From Geodermatophilus pulveris (GTDB lineage Bacteria > Actinomycetota > Actinomycetes > Mycobacteriales > Geodermatophilaceae), in the NCBI RefSeq assembly GCF_900188375.1, contig NZ_FZOO01000002.1, positions 1 through 64,000 on the forward strand: a DNA stretch of 64,000 nt, given 5' to 3'. The notes under the pieces were generated by a model. That model was not told the DNA's origin, did not search any database, and worked only from the letters and a program-made list of their open reading frames with translations. The position numbers and the translations under genes are program-made. The number at the start of each line of letters is the position of its first letter. The first letter of the stretch is position 1. Positions 33,438 to 41,495 of the stretch are shown here, one piece after another.

Positions 33438-33454
33438 CAGCGAAAGCGCAGGGC

Positions 33455-33489
33455 AGAGGCGGGTCGGTCCTTCGGACCGACCCGCCTCT
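33455..33489. terminator. Perfect 16-bp hairpin beside the tRNA-Pro core
   Basis: Arm agaggcgggtcggtcc (33455-33470) pairs exactly with 33474-33489 across a 3-nt TTC loop. It starts 17 bases after the tRNA acceptor end, the usual place for a tRNA-gene terminator, so the right side of the core may be derived from the native tRNA-Pro downstream region. It could equally shield the integrase 3' end from the left. Confidence 0.7.
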
Positions 33490-33547
33490 CGCGTGAGTAC
33501 AGCAACCGCACCGCAACCGGAACCGCAACGCGGTTTGCACCGCAACG

Positions 33548-34678
33548 TCACCAGTGGATCGCCTGCCCGAGCTTGTCTGCCGCCTCGCGCTGCTGCACCG
33601 GCGCCACGTGGCTGTAGATGTCGGCCGTGATGGCGTAGGAGCTGTGGCCAAGGTGCTCCTGCACCACCTTCGTGTGCGTGCCGGCGGCGAGCAGGAAGCT
33701 CGCAGCCGAGTGACGCAGCGTGTGCAGGTGGACGCCACGCAGGCCGGCTCGATCGGCCAGTGCCTCTAACCGGCGCAGGACGTTGCGCGGCTCCAGCGGC
33801 GTGCCGATCTCCGAGGTGAACACGAGCCCGCTGGACTGCCACAGGCTGCCTGCGGCGAGCTGTTCGGCGGCCTGGCGCTTGCGGTGCGCCCGCAACGTCT
33901 CGACGGCGGGGACGGGGAGCGGCACGGTGCGCCGCGACTTCTCGGTCTTCGGCTCGCCGAGCTCGAGCCCGGCAGACGTCCGCGACAGCGTCCAGCGCAC
34001 CCGGACGACGGCCGCATCGAGGTCGACGTCTCGCCACTGCAGGGCCAGAGCCTCACCGCGGCGCAGGCCGGTCGCCAGCATCACCCGGTACAAGGCCTCG
34101 AGGCGGTCACCGCGGACTGCCTCGAGCAGCGCCTCCGCCTGCTGGGCGGAGAGGTAACCCGCGTCTGTGCGCTCGACGGCCGGGCGTCTGACCAGGGCGG
34201 CCGGGTCGCGCTGGATCACCCCGTCCCGGACCGCGACGTCAAGGGCGGCCAGGAGCACGGCGTAGATCGTTCGGACGGATGACGCAGAAAGACCCGCGCG
34301 GCGCTTGGCGAGCACCAGGGTCTCCAGGTCTGAGGGGCGAGCCGGTCGAGGCGCAGGCTGCCCAGCTTGGGCACCAGATGGCTGCGAGCAATTGTCACTA
34401 CAGGTCGATCGTCGCCTGCTTGCGGTCGCTCGCCGGCAGCGCCTTCGTCGTCCAGTCCTCCAGCCAGGCGGCCATCGTGATCGACGCCCCCTTGACGGGG
34501 GCGCCAGCCTCGACGCGCTCCCGCAGCTCCCGGAGCTTCGCCCGCACTCCGCCTGCGTTCTGCCGCTGACCTCCCGCCGCTTCACCTCGCCGACGTCGTC
34601 TCGGTAGGTCAGCGCCGAGTACCACCGTCCGTTGGCCCGCTCGAAGATCGAACCCTCGCCGTTCCCTCGCTTCGCCAT
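33548..34678 (-). pseudogene. Tyrosine recombinase (phage/ICE integrase), three frameshifts
   Basis: Starts MAKRGNGEGSIFERANGRWY at ATG 34678. Catalytic domain intact: ATGLRRGEALALQWRDVDL (Arg I), LHTLRHSAASFLLAAG (HxLR), LGHSSYAITADIYSHV (Tyr). The N-terminal and core-binding part changes frame three times: near 34548 (after GRTQAE), at about 34397 (a TAG where TAC-GTG is expected after ATIDL) and near 34338 (in LAPSDLETL). Each fits loss of one base. Repair gives a ~376-residue integrase of normal length. It sits head-on to the tRNA-Pro att core. Either inactive or sequencing error. Confidence 0.8.
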
Positions 34679-35026
34679 GGGGCTGCTCCGATCGCCGGGG
34701 CCAGCGGCCCTGGTCATTCGCTGGTCGTCGCGGCAGTACAGCCCTCAGGGGATTCATCAACCTCGACACCCGGGTGTCAACAATACACGTGCAGGGGTCC
34801 TGGTATTTGAGGCGGACTGGTCCGTGCCTTATGGGCCCAACCTTGAGTCGCCAGTGGCGAATGAGCACGGTGTGACGAATGTGCCGCGCCTATCAGGCGG
34901 ATCCTTGCCCGCTCCTGGGAGCGGGCCGTAGCCTCGCCCCGGCCGCCACGACGGACACCTTCGTTCGCTCGTATTCACCGCCGCGGAGCCACACGATGCG
35001 GGCTCCGGTTCAGCGAATCGACGGGG
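34679..35026. other. Gap, composition shift
   Basis: 348 bp upstream of the integrase start and of the secreted-protein gene. Base composition turns visibly AT-richer from about 34740 rightward. No gene, xis-like HTH or clear repeat is seen. It should contain the promoter of the gene at 35027. Confidence 0.5.
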
Positions 35027-37453
35027 ATGGGTGTATCAGTGCGCGGAAGAGCGACCCTATTGGCCGCGACACTTCTCCTGACCTTGATGCTGGGCGCCAT
35101 GCCGGAGGGCGCAAAGGCTGTTGCTCCTACAGTCGGAAACGTCACCGTCATCATCAATGCGCCCGACGGTGTGCCTGCCAACGTGTTCCTCAATGGCGCG
35201 ACAAAGCAATTGGCTAGCAAGCCGCCTTCTGGAACCTCCACGCGAGTATCCCTGTCGTTACCTGTTACGCCCGTCTCCTATCGCGTCGACGCTCCCCCGG
35301 TCACATTCGCGGGTACTCGGTATCTCGGGATATCATCGAGACCGACTCTTGTCATCAGTCCCGGTCAAAGCTCCGAACTTCAGGTCACGTACTCGCCCGA
35401 GGCCGGGGCTCAGCAGATACACGCAACGAGCGTGACCCCGAACTCCGTCTCCTTGGCTTGGACAGCAAGTCCGACGGCGCGGTTCGCCCTTCGTCGTACG
35501 CCCGGCACCACCCCTGCCGCTAATGTGCAGCAGGGCACCACCGTCCCAGTCGCGGCATTGGGTTCCGTGGACGGGAATCTCACGCCCGGCGCAACGTACA
35601 CTTATTCCCTCTTCACGCAGGACCGCAGTCGCTGGTACGGCCCCCTCGCAATCACAGCTACGACGCCCAATTCGACTCCAGACGGTTCGATGGCGTCATA
35701 CATTGCGCCACCTTCCACCCTTATCTTGGAGCCGACGGATATCGCGGCGATCACGACCCTTGATGTCGGTGTCCGTGTTCGACTACAGGCGCAGATCTCG
35801 ACGCCACTGTTGGGATCGGGCGTTGTGCTGCCGGCGTCAGATACACTGGCCGGCGGCCTTGTCGGTGTCGTTCGAGCCATTTCGACCGACGGGCGCACCG
35901 TCGAACTCGACCCGGCGGGTCTGGCCGACGCCTTTGACTACTACGAACTCTCCGTGCCCTCCTTCTCCGTTACTGGCGCACCGCCTGACGAGAGTCAGCC
36001 GGCCGCCGGTCCGCAGAACTTGACTCACGGCATTGCAGGACTCCCGGCGCAACTGCCGGCGGCGAGCGCTCAGTGTGGCCGCACGCGTGGGTCCGGAAAC
36101 TTCGTCAACTTCACTCCCACACTGAAGGCTGACGGGCACTTTGCTACCAAAGTCGACAAGTTTGCGTCGGTGCCCGTGAAGGCCACCGTGAACGCTGGCC
36201 TGACTATCCGCCTCACAGGGGCGGCGGAAGTTCAAACCACGCTGAACGTCCGATGCAATGTGACGCTTCCCCATGTTTTCAGGACCTTTCAGGCCGGACC
36301 TGTGCCGATGGCCATCTCGTTCCGGCCTACTGCGGAGTTCAATATCCAAGGGGCCTGGGATATCCGAAACGTGGGCTTGACGGTCACCAGCGGTTTCAAC
36401 GTAACCGCAACCATGGGTGTGTCCGGCAATCCGAACGTCTCGGTCCAGCCGATCATGAACGCTACGCCGCTTACTCCTCAAGTCGTAACGTCCAATGGCA
36501 GTCTCAATCTGCGAACCGGTGGCGAGCTCACATTCGGCCCAGGCGCCGGGACGAGCGGTTTGGGGATCATCGCTGGCATCAATGGCGCCGTCCACCCCTT
36601 CGACGCATCTTTCGGCCCCAAGTTCCCACACCCGGACCCGAGATTTAACCAGTGCCTGCAATTGGCTGCTGGAAAGTCGTGGGCTCTGACTCTTGCGGTG
36701 AAGGCCTTCTTGGGCAAGCTGTCCTTGAGTGCCTCGGTGCCGTTGATGAGCAACACCACTCCTTGGTTCCCCACGCAGCACTACCCCTCTGGGTGTCAGG
36801 ATCTCCAGGCGCCGTCCGCTGGCACTCCCGACACGCTGCTCGGTGGCGGCGTCACCAAGGTGGACGACGTGACCTCGGGATCGGGGGCTCAATGGGGGCA
36901 TGTAGACGGTTTCGCCCCCGGCCAGAAGACTTGGGTCCTCAGTACTGGTCAGATCAGTGATGCCATCGGAGCGCCCTCCCAGTTCGCCAGCACGGGCATG
37001 GGCCAACCCGGAGATGCACAACTCTCTGCGCTCGCGGGTCATTCGACCAATGATGCTGCCTCATATCAGGTGACCATCACGCCAACAGGGTCGACCTTGC
37101 ACGTTCGATACGTCTTCGCGAGCGAGGAGTATCCCGAGTATGTGGGCAGCAGCTTCAATGACGTTATGGCAGTCTTCGTCAATGGCACAAACTGCGCCGT
37201 CGTGCCTGGCACGTCAACTCCTGTGTCGATCAATACGGTGAATGACCACACGAACAGCAACTATTACGTCGACAACTCGACAGGTGCCGCCGGCTACGGG
37301 ACGACCATGGACGGCCTCACAGTTCCGTTGACCTGCTCGGTCCCAGTGGTCCCGGGTCAGCCTGTTACTGTGCGTATCGCGGTTGCCGACAGTTCTGACT
37401 CGTCCTATGACAGCGCAGTCGCGTTGCTCGATGGCGGTATCTGGGCGGACTGA
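35027..37453 (+). CDS. Large secreted protein with fibronectin-III-like and choice-of-anchor-L domains
   Basis: 808 residues. Signal peptide: basic MGVSVRGR, hydrophobic ATLLAATLLLTLMLGAM, cleavage near AKAVA. A PEGA-like strand set (VIINAPDGVPANVFLNG) at about 40-110, an Fn3-like domain (IHATSVTPNSVSLAWTASPT, about 130-215), a long beta-rich middle region with two cysteine pairs, and a C-terminal choice-of-anchor-L domain from about 615: VRYVFASEEYPEYVGSSFND and AVFVNGTNCAVVPG. Probably a surface or matrix adhesin. Codon and base use are clearly less GC-rich than the surrounding genes, a sign of transfer with the neighbouring integrase. Stands 16 bp before a DUF2510 gene. Confidence 0.78.
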   Translation: MGVSVRGRATLLAATLLLTLMLGAMPEGAKAVAPTVGNVTVIINAPDGVPANVFLNGATKQLASKPPSGTSTRVSLSLPVTPVSYRVDAPPVTFAGTRYLGISSRPTLVISPGQSSELQVTYSPEAGAQQIHATSVTPNSVSLAWTASPTARFALRRTPGTTPAANVQQGTTVPVAALGSVDGNLTPGATYTYSLFTQDRSRWYGPLAITATTPNSTPDGSMASYIAPPSTLILEPTDIAAITTLDVGVRVRLQAQISTPLLGSGVVLPASDTLAGGLVGVVRAISTDGRTVELDPAGLADAFDYYELSVPSFSVTGAPPDESQPAAGPQNLTHGIAGLPAQLPAASAQCGRTRGSGNFVNFTPTLKADGHFATKVDKFASVPVKATVNAGLTIRLTGAAEVQTTLNVRCNVTLPHVFRTFQAGPVPMAISFRPTAEFNIQGAWDIRNVGLTVTSGFNVTATMGVSGNPNVSVQPIMNATPLTPQVVTSNGSLNLRTGGELTFGPGAGTSGLGIIAGINGAVHPFDASFGPKFPHPDPRFNQCLQLAAGKSWALTLAVKAFLGKLSLSASVPLMSNTTPWFPTQHYPSGCQDLQAPSAGTPDTLLGGGVTKVDDVTSGSGAQWGHVDGFAPGQKTWVLSTGQISDAIGAPSQFASTGMGQPGDAQLSALAGHSTNDAASYQVTITPTGSTLHVRYVFASEEYPEYVGSSFNDVMAVFVNGTNCAVVPGTSTPVSINTVNDHTNSNYYVDNSTGAAGYGTTMDGLTVPLTCSVPVVPGQPVTVRIAVADSSDSSYDSAVALLDGGIWAD

Positions 37454-37469
37454 TCGATTAGGAGGAGGC

Positions 37470-38054
37470 GTGGGAAGACGAGCCCAGCGGCAGCGCAGTG
37501 CAAACCCGCGGACTGTCCCGGGATTCGCTCAGGCAGTCGCTGACGAAAAGGTCCCACACGCGCCCGCCACAGCGCCACACCTGTTGCCCGGATTGACCGC
37601 GGTCGAGCTGGCCAAGGCCTGCCTGTACCGGACAGTCGTCTTGTGGACCATCGCTTCTGCTGCGGTGACCGGTGCTGACCGCTTTCTCCCAATGCTCTGG
37701 TCCAGCCTGCTCGGCTCGTTGGTCGCGCTGCTCGCGATGGTGTTTCCGCTTCGCTGGTGGTCGAAGGTCGGAGCTCGCCAGCGTGATGAGTTGCAGCGCG
37801 GCTACACAACGCTGCGGCTCACGGCGGGGAACTTTGCGTCGGAGGCTGGCGCTAAGCGCTGGTCGGACTTGGGAGTGCCGTGGGATTACCGGGGCATCTG
37901 GATTCTTGAGTCCACAGGCTCGGTCCTTGTGGAGCCGGACTTCGCCGTCGACCCTCCTGGGTGGTACCCATCCCCGAGCCGGCCAGGTGTATACGAGTTC
38001 TGGACAGGAGCAGCTTGGCTCGGCCGCTACAGGGACGCGCCGCTACTACGCTGA
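37470..38054 (+). CDS. DUF2510 membrane protein
   Basis: 194 residues from GTG 37470 with a strong ribosome site (aggagg, 37460-37465). Two membrane helices (VVLWTIASAAVTGADRFL and LWSSLLGSLVALLAMVFPL), an amphipathic cytosolic middle part, and a C-terminal DUF2510 motif, DPPGWYPSPSRPGVYEFWTG ending AAW. DUF2510 is a short actinobacterial module of unknown function, usually tied to membrane proteins. Follows the secreted protein by 16 bp and shares its lower GC, so both are probably cargo of the same element. A 9-bp inverted repeat (38116-38124 with 38143-38151) after the stop may end transcription. Confidence 0.75.
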   Translation: MGRRAQRQRSANPRTVPGFAQAVADEKVPHAPATAPHLLPGLTAVELAKACLYRTVVLWTIASAAVTGADRFLPMLWSSLLGSLVALLAMVFPLRWWSKVGARQRDELQRGYTTLRLTAGNFASEAGAKRWSDLGVPWDYRGIWILESTGSVLVEPDFAVDPPGWYPSPSRPGVYEFWTGAAWLGRYRDAPLLR

Positions 38055-38135
38055 GGCAAGTGTGGACGCCTCCTCGCCGATGCACTCGCTCATGCCCGGG
38101 TGAGCGTAGCGGCAATCGAAGCCCCTGACATGTGG

Positions 38136-38470
38136 TCACCCTGGGCTTCGAGCCGCAGGCCTCGTCCCAGGCGCCTGACGCACTGCCAGCGCGCTCCTCG
38201 GCGACCGACGCGTCACAGGTATGGGCAGACAGGACAGTGTGTCCCGAGAATCGGCTGACAGCCGCTGGATGCGGCAGCGGGCGAGGACGTCGAGGCCGAG
38301 GTGGCGGCGGCCTTCGGTCCATTCGTCGTGCTGTTCGGCCAAGACCGCGCCGACCAGACGGGGACGGCGTCGCGGTCGGGGCAGACGCCGACGACCTGCG
38401 CACGGAGCTCGTGCTGGACGTCGTCGGGATGGCCTTGATCGCTCGCAAACCCGGCCCGGGGGCTGGTGCA
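38136..38470 (-). pseudogene. IS256-family transposase C-terminal remnant
   Basis: Two minus-strand frames give pieces of an IS256 C-terminus: DDVQHELRAQVVGVCPDRDA (about 38455-38395), then AEQHDEWTEGRRHLGLDVLA (about 38340-38280), the well-conserved LAEQHDEW...R.Y.GLD.L motif. The pieces are in different frames, so at least one indel is present. No N-terminal or DDE part remains. It replaces the 3' end of the GNAT gene. Confidence 0.6.
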
Positions 38471-39004
38471 GACCTCGAAGCGGTCGCTGCGGTCACCCGC
38501 GTTCACGATCTCGTCCATCTCGCCGTAGCGGTCCGGCCGGTAGTCGATGACGCGGGCACCCAGCTTGGCCAGGTTGAAGTAGGCGTTGCGCCGGACCAGG
38601 GAGTCGAAGGTCCAGCGGATCTCCGCGATGCCGTGCTCCAAGCAGACGGCGCGCTGCCACAGTTTCAGGGCGCAGCCCACCCCGGTGGTCCGGGCCCCGG
38701 GACGCACCGCGGCCATGTGGGAGTGCAGGTGCACCCCGCCGTTCCAGCCGAGGAACCCGACGCAGGCACCCACCGGCCCGTCGCCGCGGACGGCGGCCGC
38801 GACGGTGCCTCCGGCGTGGGCCATCGCCATGAGCAGGTTGGCCTGCAGCCGCTGGCCCGGACCCCAGACGGTGGAAACGATCTCCTGGACGCCGCCCCGT
38901 GCGGCGGTGCGGATGTCGACGCCTGCCGTGCGGGCGGCCTCCTCCGCGTCCCGCCGCGCGGCGTACACCAGCGACCCGGTGACCCCGGTTGCGGCGCCGT
39001 TCAC
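38213..39004 (-). pseudogene. COG3375-like GNAT acetyltransferase, 3' end replaced by IS256 debris
   Basis: GTG 39004 overlaps the D-aminoacylase stop. About 178 residues are convincing: ARTAGVDIRTA, VWGPGQRLQANLLMAMAHAG, GACVGFLGWNGGVHLHSHMA, VGCALKLWQRAVCLEHGIAE, IRWTFDSLVRRNAYFNLAKL and DRSDRFEV. These are typical of the predicted GNAT group COG3375, which often neighbours amidohydrolase and o-succinylbenzoate-synthase-like genes. After DRFEV (near 38470) the sequence is IS256-derived, so the usual C-terminal ~90 residues are lost. Probably non-functional; it was the last gene of the 42412-38213 operon. Confidence 0.68.
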
Positions 39005-40593
39005 GGTCCCGCCGGCGCCAGTCGGGTGCCGTGCCGCCGTCCCATGTAAGTCCCGCCGTCGACGGCCGGGTGCCCGCCGACGAAGACGTCGGCGATGCCG
39101 CAAGCCGGGCGGACCGGGTCGGCGTAGTCGGCCTCGTCGTGCACGACGGCGGGGTCGAGGACGACGAGGTCGGCGACCGCGCCGGGACGGACCTCGCCGC
39201 GTCCCTGCAGGCCGAACCGCCGCGCGGGCAGGGAGGTCATCTTGCGGATCGCCTCCTCCAGCGACAGCACCCCCGTCTCGCGGACGTACCTGCTCAGCAC
39301 GCGGGGGAAGGTGCCCCACATGCGGGGGTGCGGTCTGCCGCCGCCGCCCGGGGGCAGCCCGTCGGACCCCACCATCGTCAGGGGGTGGCGGAGCGCCTCG
39401 ACCAGGTCGTCCTCCCGCATCGAGAAGATGATCATGCTGGCCTCGAGCTCCTCGGCGCGGAGTACGTCGATCAGCGCCTGGAGGGGCTCGACGCCGGTGT
39501 CGTCGGCGATCTGCTGGAGGCTCTTGCCGTCGTGGGTGTGGCTGCGGGTGGAGGCCACCACGATGCCGCTCCACCCGCAGGCGTCGACGTGGTTCTCCCA
39601 CGCGCCGTCGTCGGACTCGATGTCGCGGCGCAACCGGTCCACGCTGGCCGGGTCCGCCAGCCGGCGGAGCACCGAGGGGTTGCCACCCTCCTGGAACCAC
39701 GGCGGCAGAGTGGCGGTGAGCATGGTGCTGCCCGCCAGGTAGGGGTAGACGTCATGGGTGACGTCGACGCCACGCTCTCGGGCGGCGTCGAGCAGGGCGA
39801 GCGCCTCGCCCATGCGGCCCCACACCTTGCGCCCGGCCGCCTTGAGGTGGGAGACGTGTACCGGCCGGCCGGCCGCCTCGCCGATCCGGATCGCCTCGGC
39901 GATGCTGTCCAGCAGCATCCGCCCCTCGCCGCGCATGTGGGTGACGTAGGGCCGGCCGGCGGGCATGACCTCAGCGAGGGCCTGGATCTCCGCGTCCCGG
40001 GCGAAGAGTCCGGGCGGGTAGATCAGCCCGGTCGAGAGGCCGAACGCCCCGGCCTCGAAGGCCTCCTGCGTGGCCCGGCGCATCGCCGCCAGGTGGTCAG
40101 CGTCCGGTGCGCCGTCGGCCATGCCCATCGCAGCCACCCGCAGGGAGTGGTGTCCCACCAGGGGTGCGTAGTTGGTGACGTAGCCGGCGGCGTCGGTCAC
40201 GGCGAACAGCTCGGGCAGCGTACTCCAGTCGGCCGCCAGGGGCGGGAAGACCCGGCTCATCAGCCCGCGGAGGGCATCCCGGTGGGCGTCGGAAACCGGT
40301 GCCAGGCTGAACCCGCAGTTGCCGACGACCTCGGTCGTCACGCCTTGAGTGATCTTGGACCGGTCGTCCTCGGCCAGCAGCGGCGCGTTGTCCGCGTGCG
40401 AGTGCACGTCGATGAACCCCGGGCAGACGACGGCGCCGCTGAGCTCGCGGACCTGGGCCGTGGCCGCCCCCAGCCGCCCGGGAGCCTCCACCGCGACGAC
40501 GAGCCCGCCCTCGAGGAGGAGGTCGGCCGGGGTGGCGGGACTCCCGGTGCCGTCGACGAGCCGGCCCCCGCGCAGCAGCGTCCGCTCGCTCAC
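39001..40593 (-). CDS. N-acyl-D-amino-acid deacylase (D-aminoacylase family amidohydrolase)
   Basis: 530 residues from GTG 40593. Amidohydrolase metal motifs: GFIDVHSHADNAPL (HxH, residues about 65-67), ITQGVTTEVVGNCGFSLAP (the NCG metal Cys of D-aminoacylases), YVTHMRGEGRMLLDSI, VHVSHLKAAGRKVWG and MVGSDGLPPGGGGRPHPRMW (catalytic Asp). It would hydrolyse N-acyl-D-amino acids in the cytoplasm. Full length for the family. It lies 11 bp after the serine hydrolase and its stop overlaps the GNAT start. Together they suggest use of D-amino-acid-containing peptides or wall fragments. Confidence 0.88.
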   Translation of the reverse strand: MSERTLLRGGRLVDGTGSPATPADLLLEGGLVVAVEAPGRLGAATAQVRELSGAVVCPGFIDVHSHADNAPLLAEDDRSKITQGVTTEVVGNCGFSLAPVSDAHRDALRGLMSRVFPPLAADWSTLPELFAVTDAAGYVTNYAPLVGHHSLRVAAMGMADGAPDADHLAAMRRATQEAFEAGAFGLSTGLIYPPGLFARDAEIQALAEVMPAGRPYVTHMRGEGRMLLDSIAEAIRIGEAAGRPVHVSHLKAAGRKVWGRMGEALALLDAARERGVDVTHDVYPYLAGSTMLTATLPPWFQEGGNPSVLRRLADPASVDRLRRDIESDDGAWENHVDACGWSGIVVASTRSHTHDGKSLQQIADDTGVEPLQALIDVLRAEELEASMIIFSMREDDLVEALRHPLTMVGSDGLPPGGGGRPHPRMWGTFPRVLSRYVRETGVLSLEEAIRKMTSLPARRFGLQGRGEVRPGAVADLVVLDPAVVHDEADYADPVRPACGIADVFVGGHPAVDGGTYMGRRHGTRLAPAGP

Positions 40594-40604
40594 CGCGACG
40601 CCAC

Positions 40605-41495
40605 CTAGGCCTCGTACGCGGTCGGCACGACCGGCGCCGGTCCGGCGTCGGCCGGCCACCAGTGTTCGACCAGCGCCCGCCCGACGAGACCGTTGAGGAC
40701 GGCGCCCTCCGCCTCGGGGAGGAAGGAGATGTCGGAGGCCTCGTGGTTGGCCACGGCGTAGCAGAACCCGCCGCCGGCGGCGAACCGGACGATGCCGGCG
40801 TCCACCCGGGTGCCGGTGAAGGAGCCGGTCTTGCTGGCCACCGAGAGCGGCGCCATCAGGCCCAGCTCGCGGGCGTAGGGGTTGGCCAGCGTGTACCGCA
40901 TGGCCTGGTCGAGGTACTGCTGGGTGGCGAGCACCTCCTCGGCAGTGGCGCTCACCATCTCGCCGAATGCCTTCCGGGTTGCGATGAGCCGGCCCAGCTC
41001 GCAGAGGTCGCGCACGGTCGCCTCGCCCAGCCGGCGCACGTCGTTCCCGATGAGCTCGAAGTCGACGGCGTTGTGCAGCCGGATGCTGTCCAACCCGAGC
41101 TCGGCCATCGCCCGGTTCACCGGCTCGGGACCGCCGATCAGGTCGAGCACCATGTTGGTCGCGGTGTTGTCGCTGACCGCGATCATCAGGGTGGCGACGT
41201 CGCGGACGGTCGGCTGTAACCCGCCCTCGAACAGCTTGAGGACGCCGGAGCCGCCGACCCGCTCCGAGGCCTCGAGGGTGACGCGGTCGGCCAGGTCGAC
41301 CGTGCCGGCCTCGGCCGCCCGCAGCAGGGCGATCAGGATCGATTCCTTGATCACGCTCGCGGTGGGCAGCAGCAGGTCGGGCTGCCACTCGACCCGCTCG
41401 CCCGTGGTGAGGTCCACCGCCGAGACCGCCAGCTGGCCGGTGAAGTCCGTCGCGAGGTCGGCGATGCGGGCCGCGACGTCGTCGGTGCCGGTCAC
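40605..41495 (-). CDS. Class A beta-lactamase-like serine hydrolase
   Basis: 296 residues from GTG 41495, which overlaps the preceding stop (GTGA). Motifs of the penicillin-recognising fold: PTASVIKESI (SxxK, Ser47-Lys50), IAVSDNTATN (SDN) and SVASKTGSFTG (KTG). No signal peptide, so it is cytoplasmic or exported otherwise; this argues against a resistance enzyme. Such cytosolic PF13354 proteins occur in operons with D-aminoacylase and ABC transporters and may act on D-amino peptides. Third from last gene of the leftward operon. Confidence 0.82.
   Translation of the reverse strand: MTGTDDVAARIADLATDFTGQLAVSAVDLTTGERVEWQPDLLLPTASVIKESILIALLRAAEAGTVDLADRVTLEASERVGGSGVLKLFEGGLQPTVRDVATLMIAVSDNTATNMVLDLIGGPEPVNRAMAELGLDSIRLHNAVDFELIGNDVRRLGEATVRDLCELGRLIATRKAFGEMVSATAEEVLATQQYLDQAMRYTLANPYARELGLMAPLSVASKTGSFTGTRVDAGIVRFAAGGGFCYAVANHEASDISFLPEAEGAVLNGLVGRALVEHWWPADAGPAPVVPTAYEA

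Larger units (their letters stand above)
33270..33546. repeat. Five ACCGCAAC octamers flanking the tRNA-Pro core: integrase arm-type sites
   Basis: Exact copies at 33270-33277, 33282-33289, 33510-33517, 33522-33529 and 33539-33546, all in the same orientation. The first pair and the second pair are part of an identical 23-bp direct repeat (33270-33292 and 33510-33532). Two copies lie left and three right of the tRNA-Pro core, and the last ends two bases before the integrase stop. Paired, regularly spaced short repeats on both sides of a core are the layout of lambda-type integrase arm sites. Confidence 0.7.

Noticed and set aside
33322-33500. Minus-strand protein containing VGLTGFEPATPRPPD
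   Set aside because: Typical false gene opposite a tRNA-Pro 3' half; it supports the att-site call instead.
40605-41495. Secreted beta-lactamase resistance determinant
   Set aside because: No signal peptide, and it is coupled to D-aminoacylase and ABC genes, so a peptide-metabolism role is more likely.
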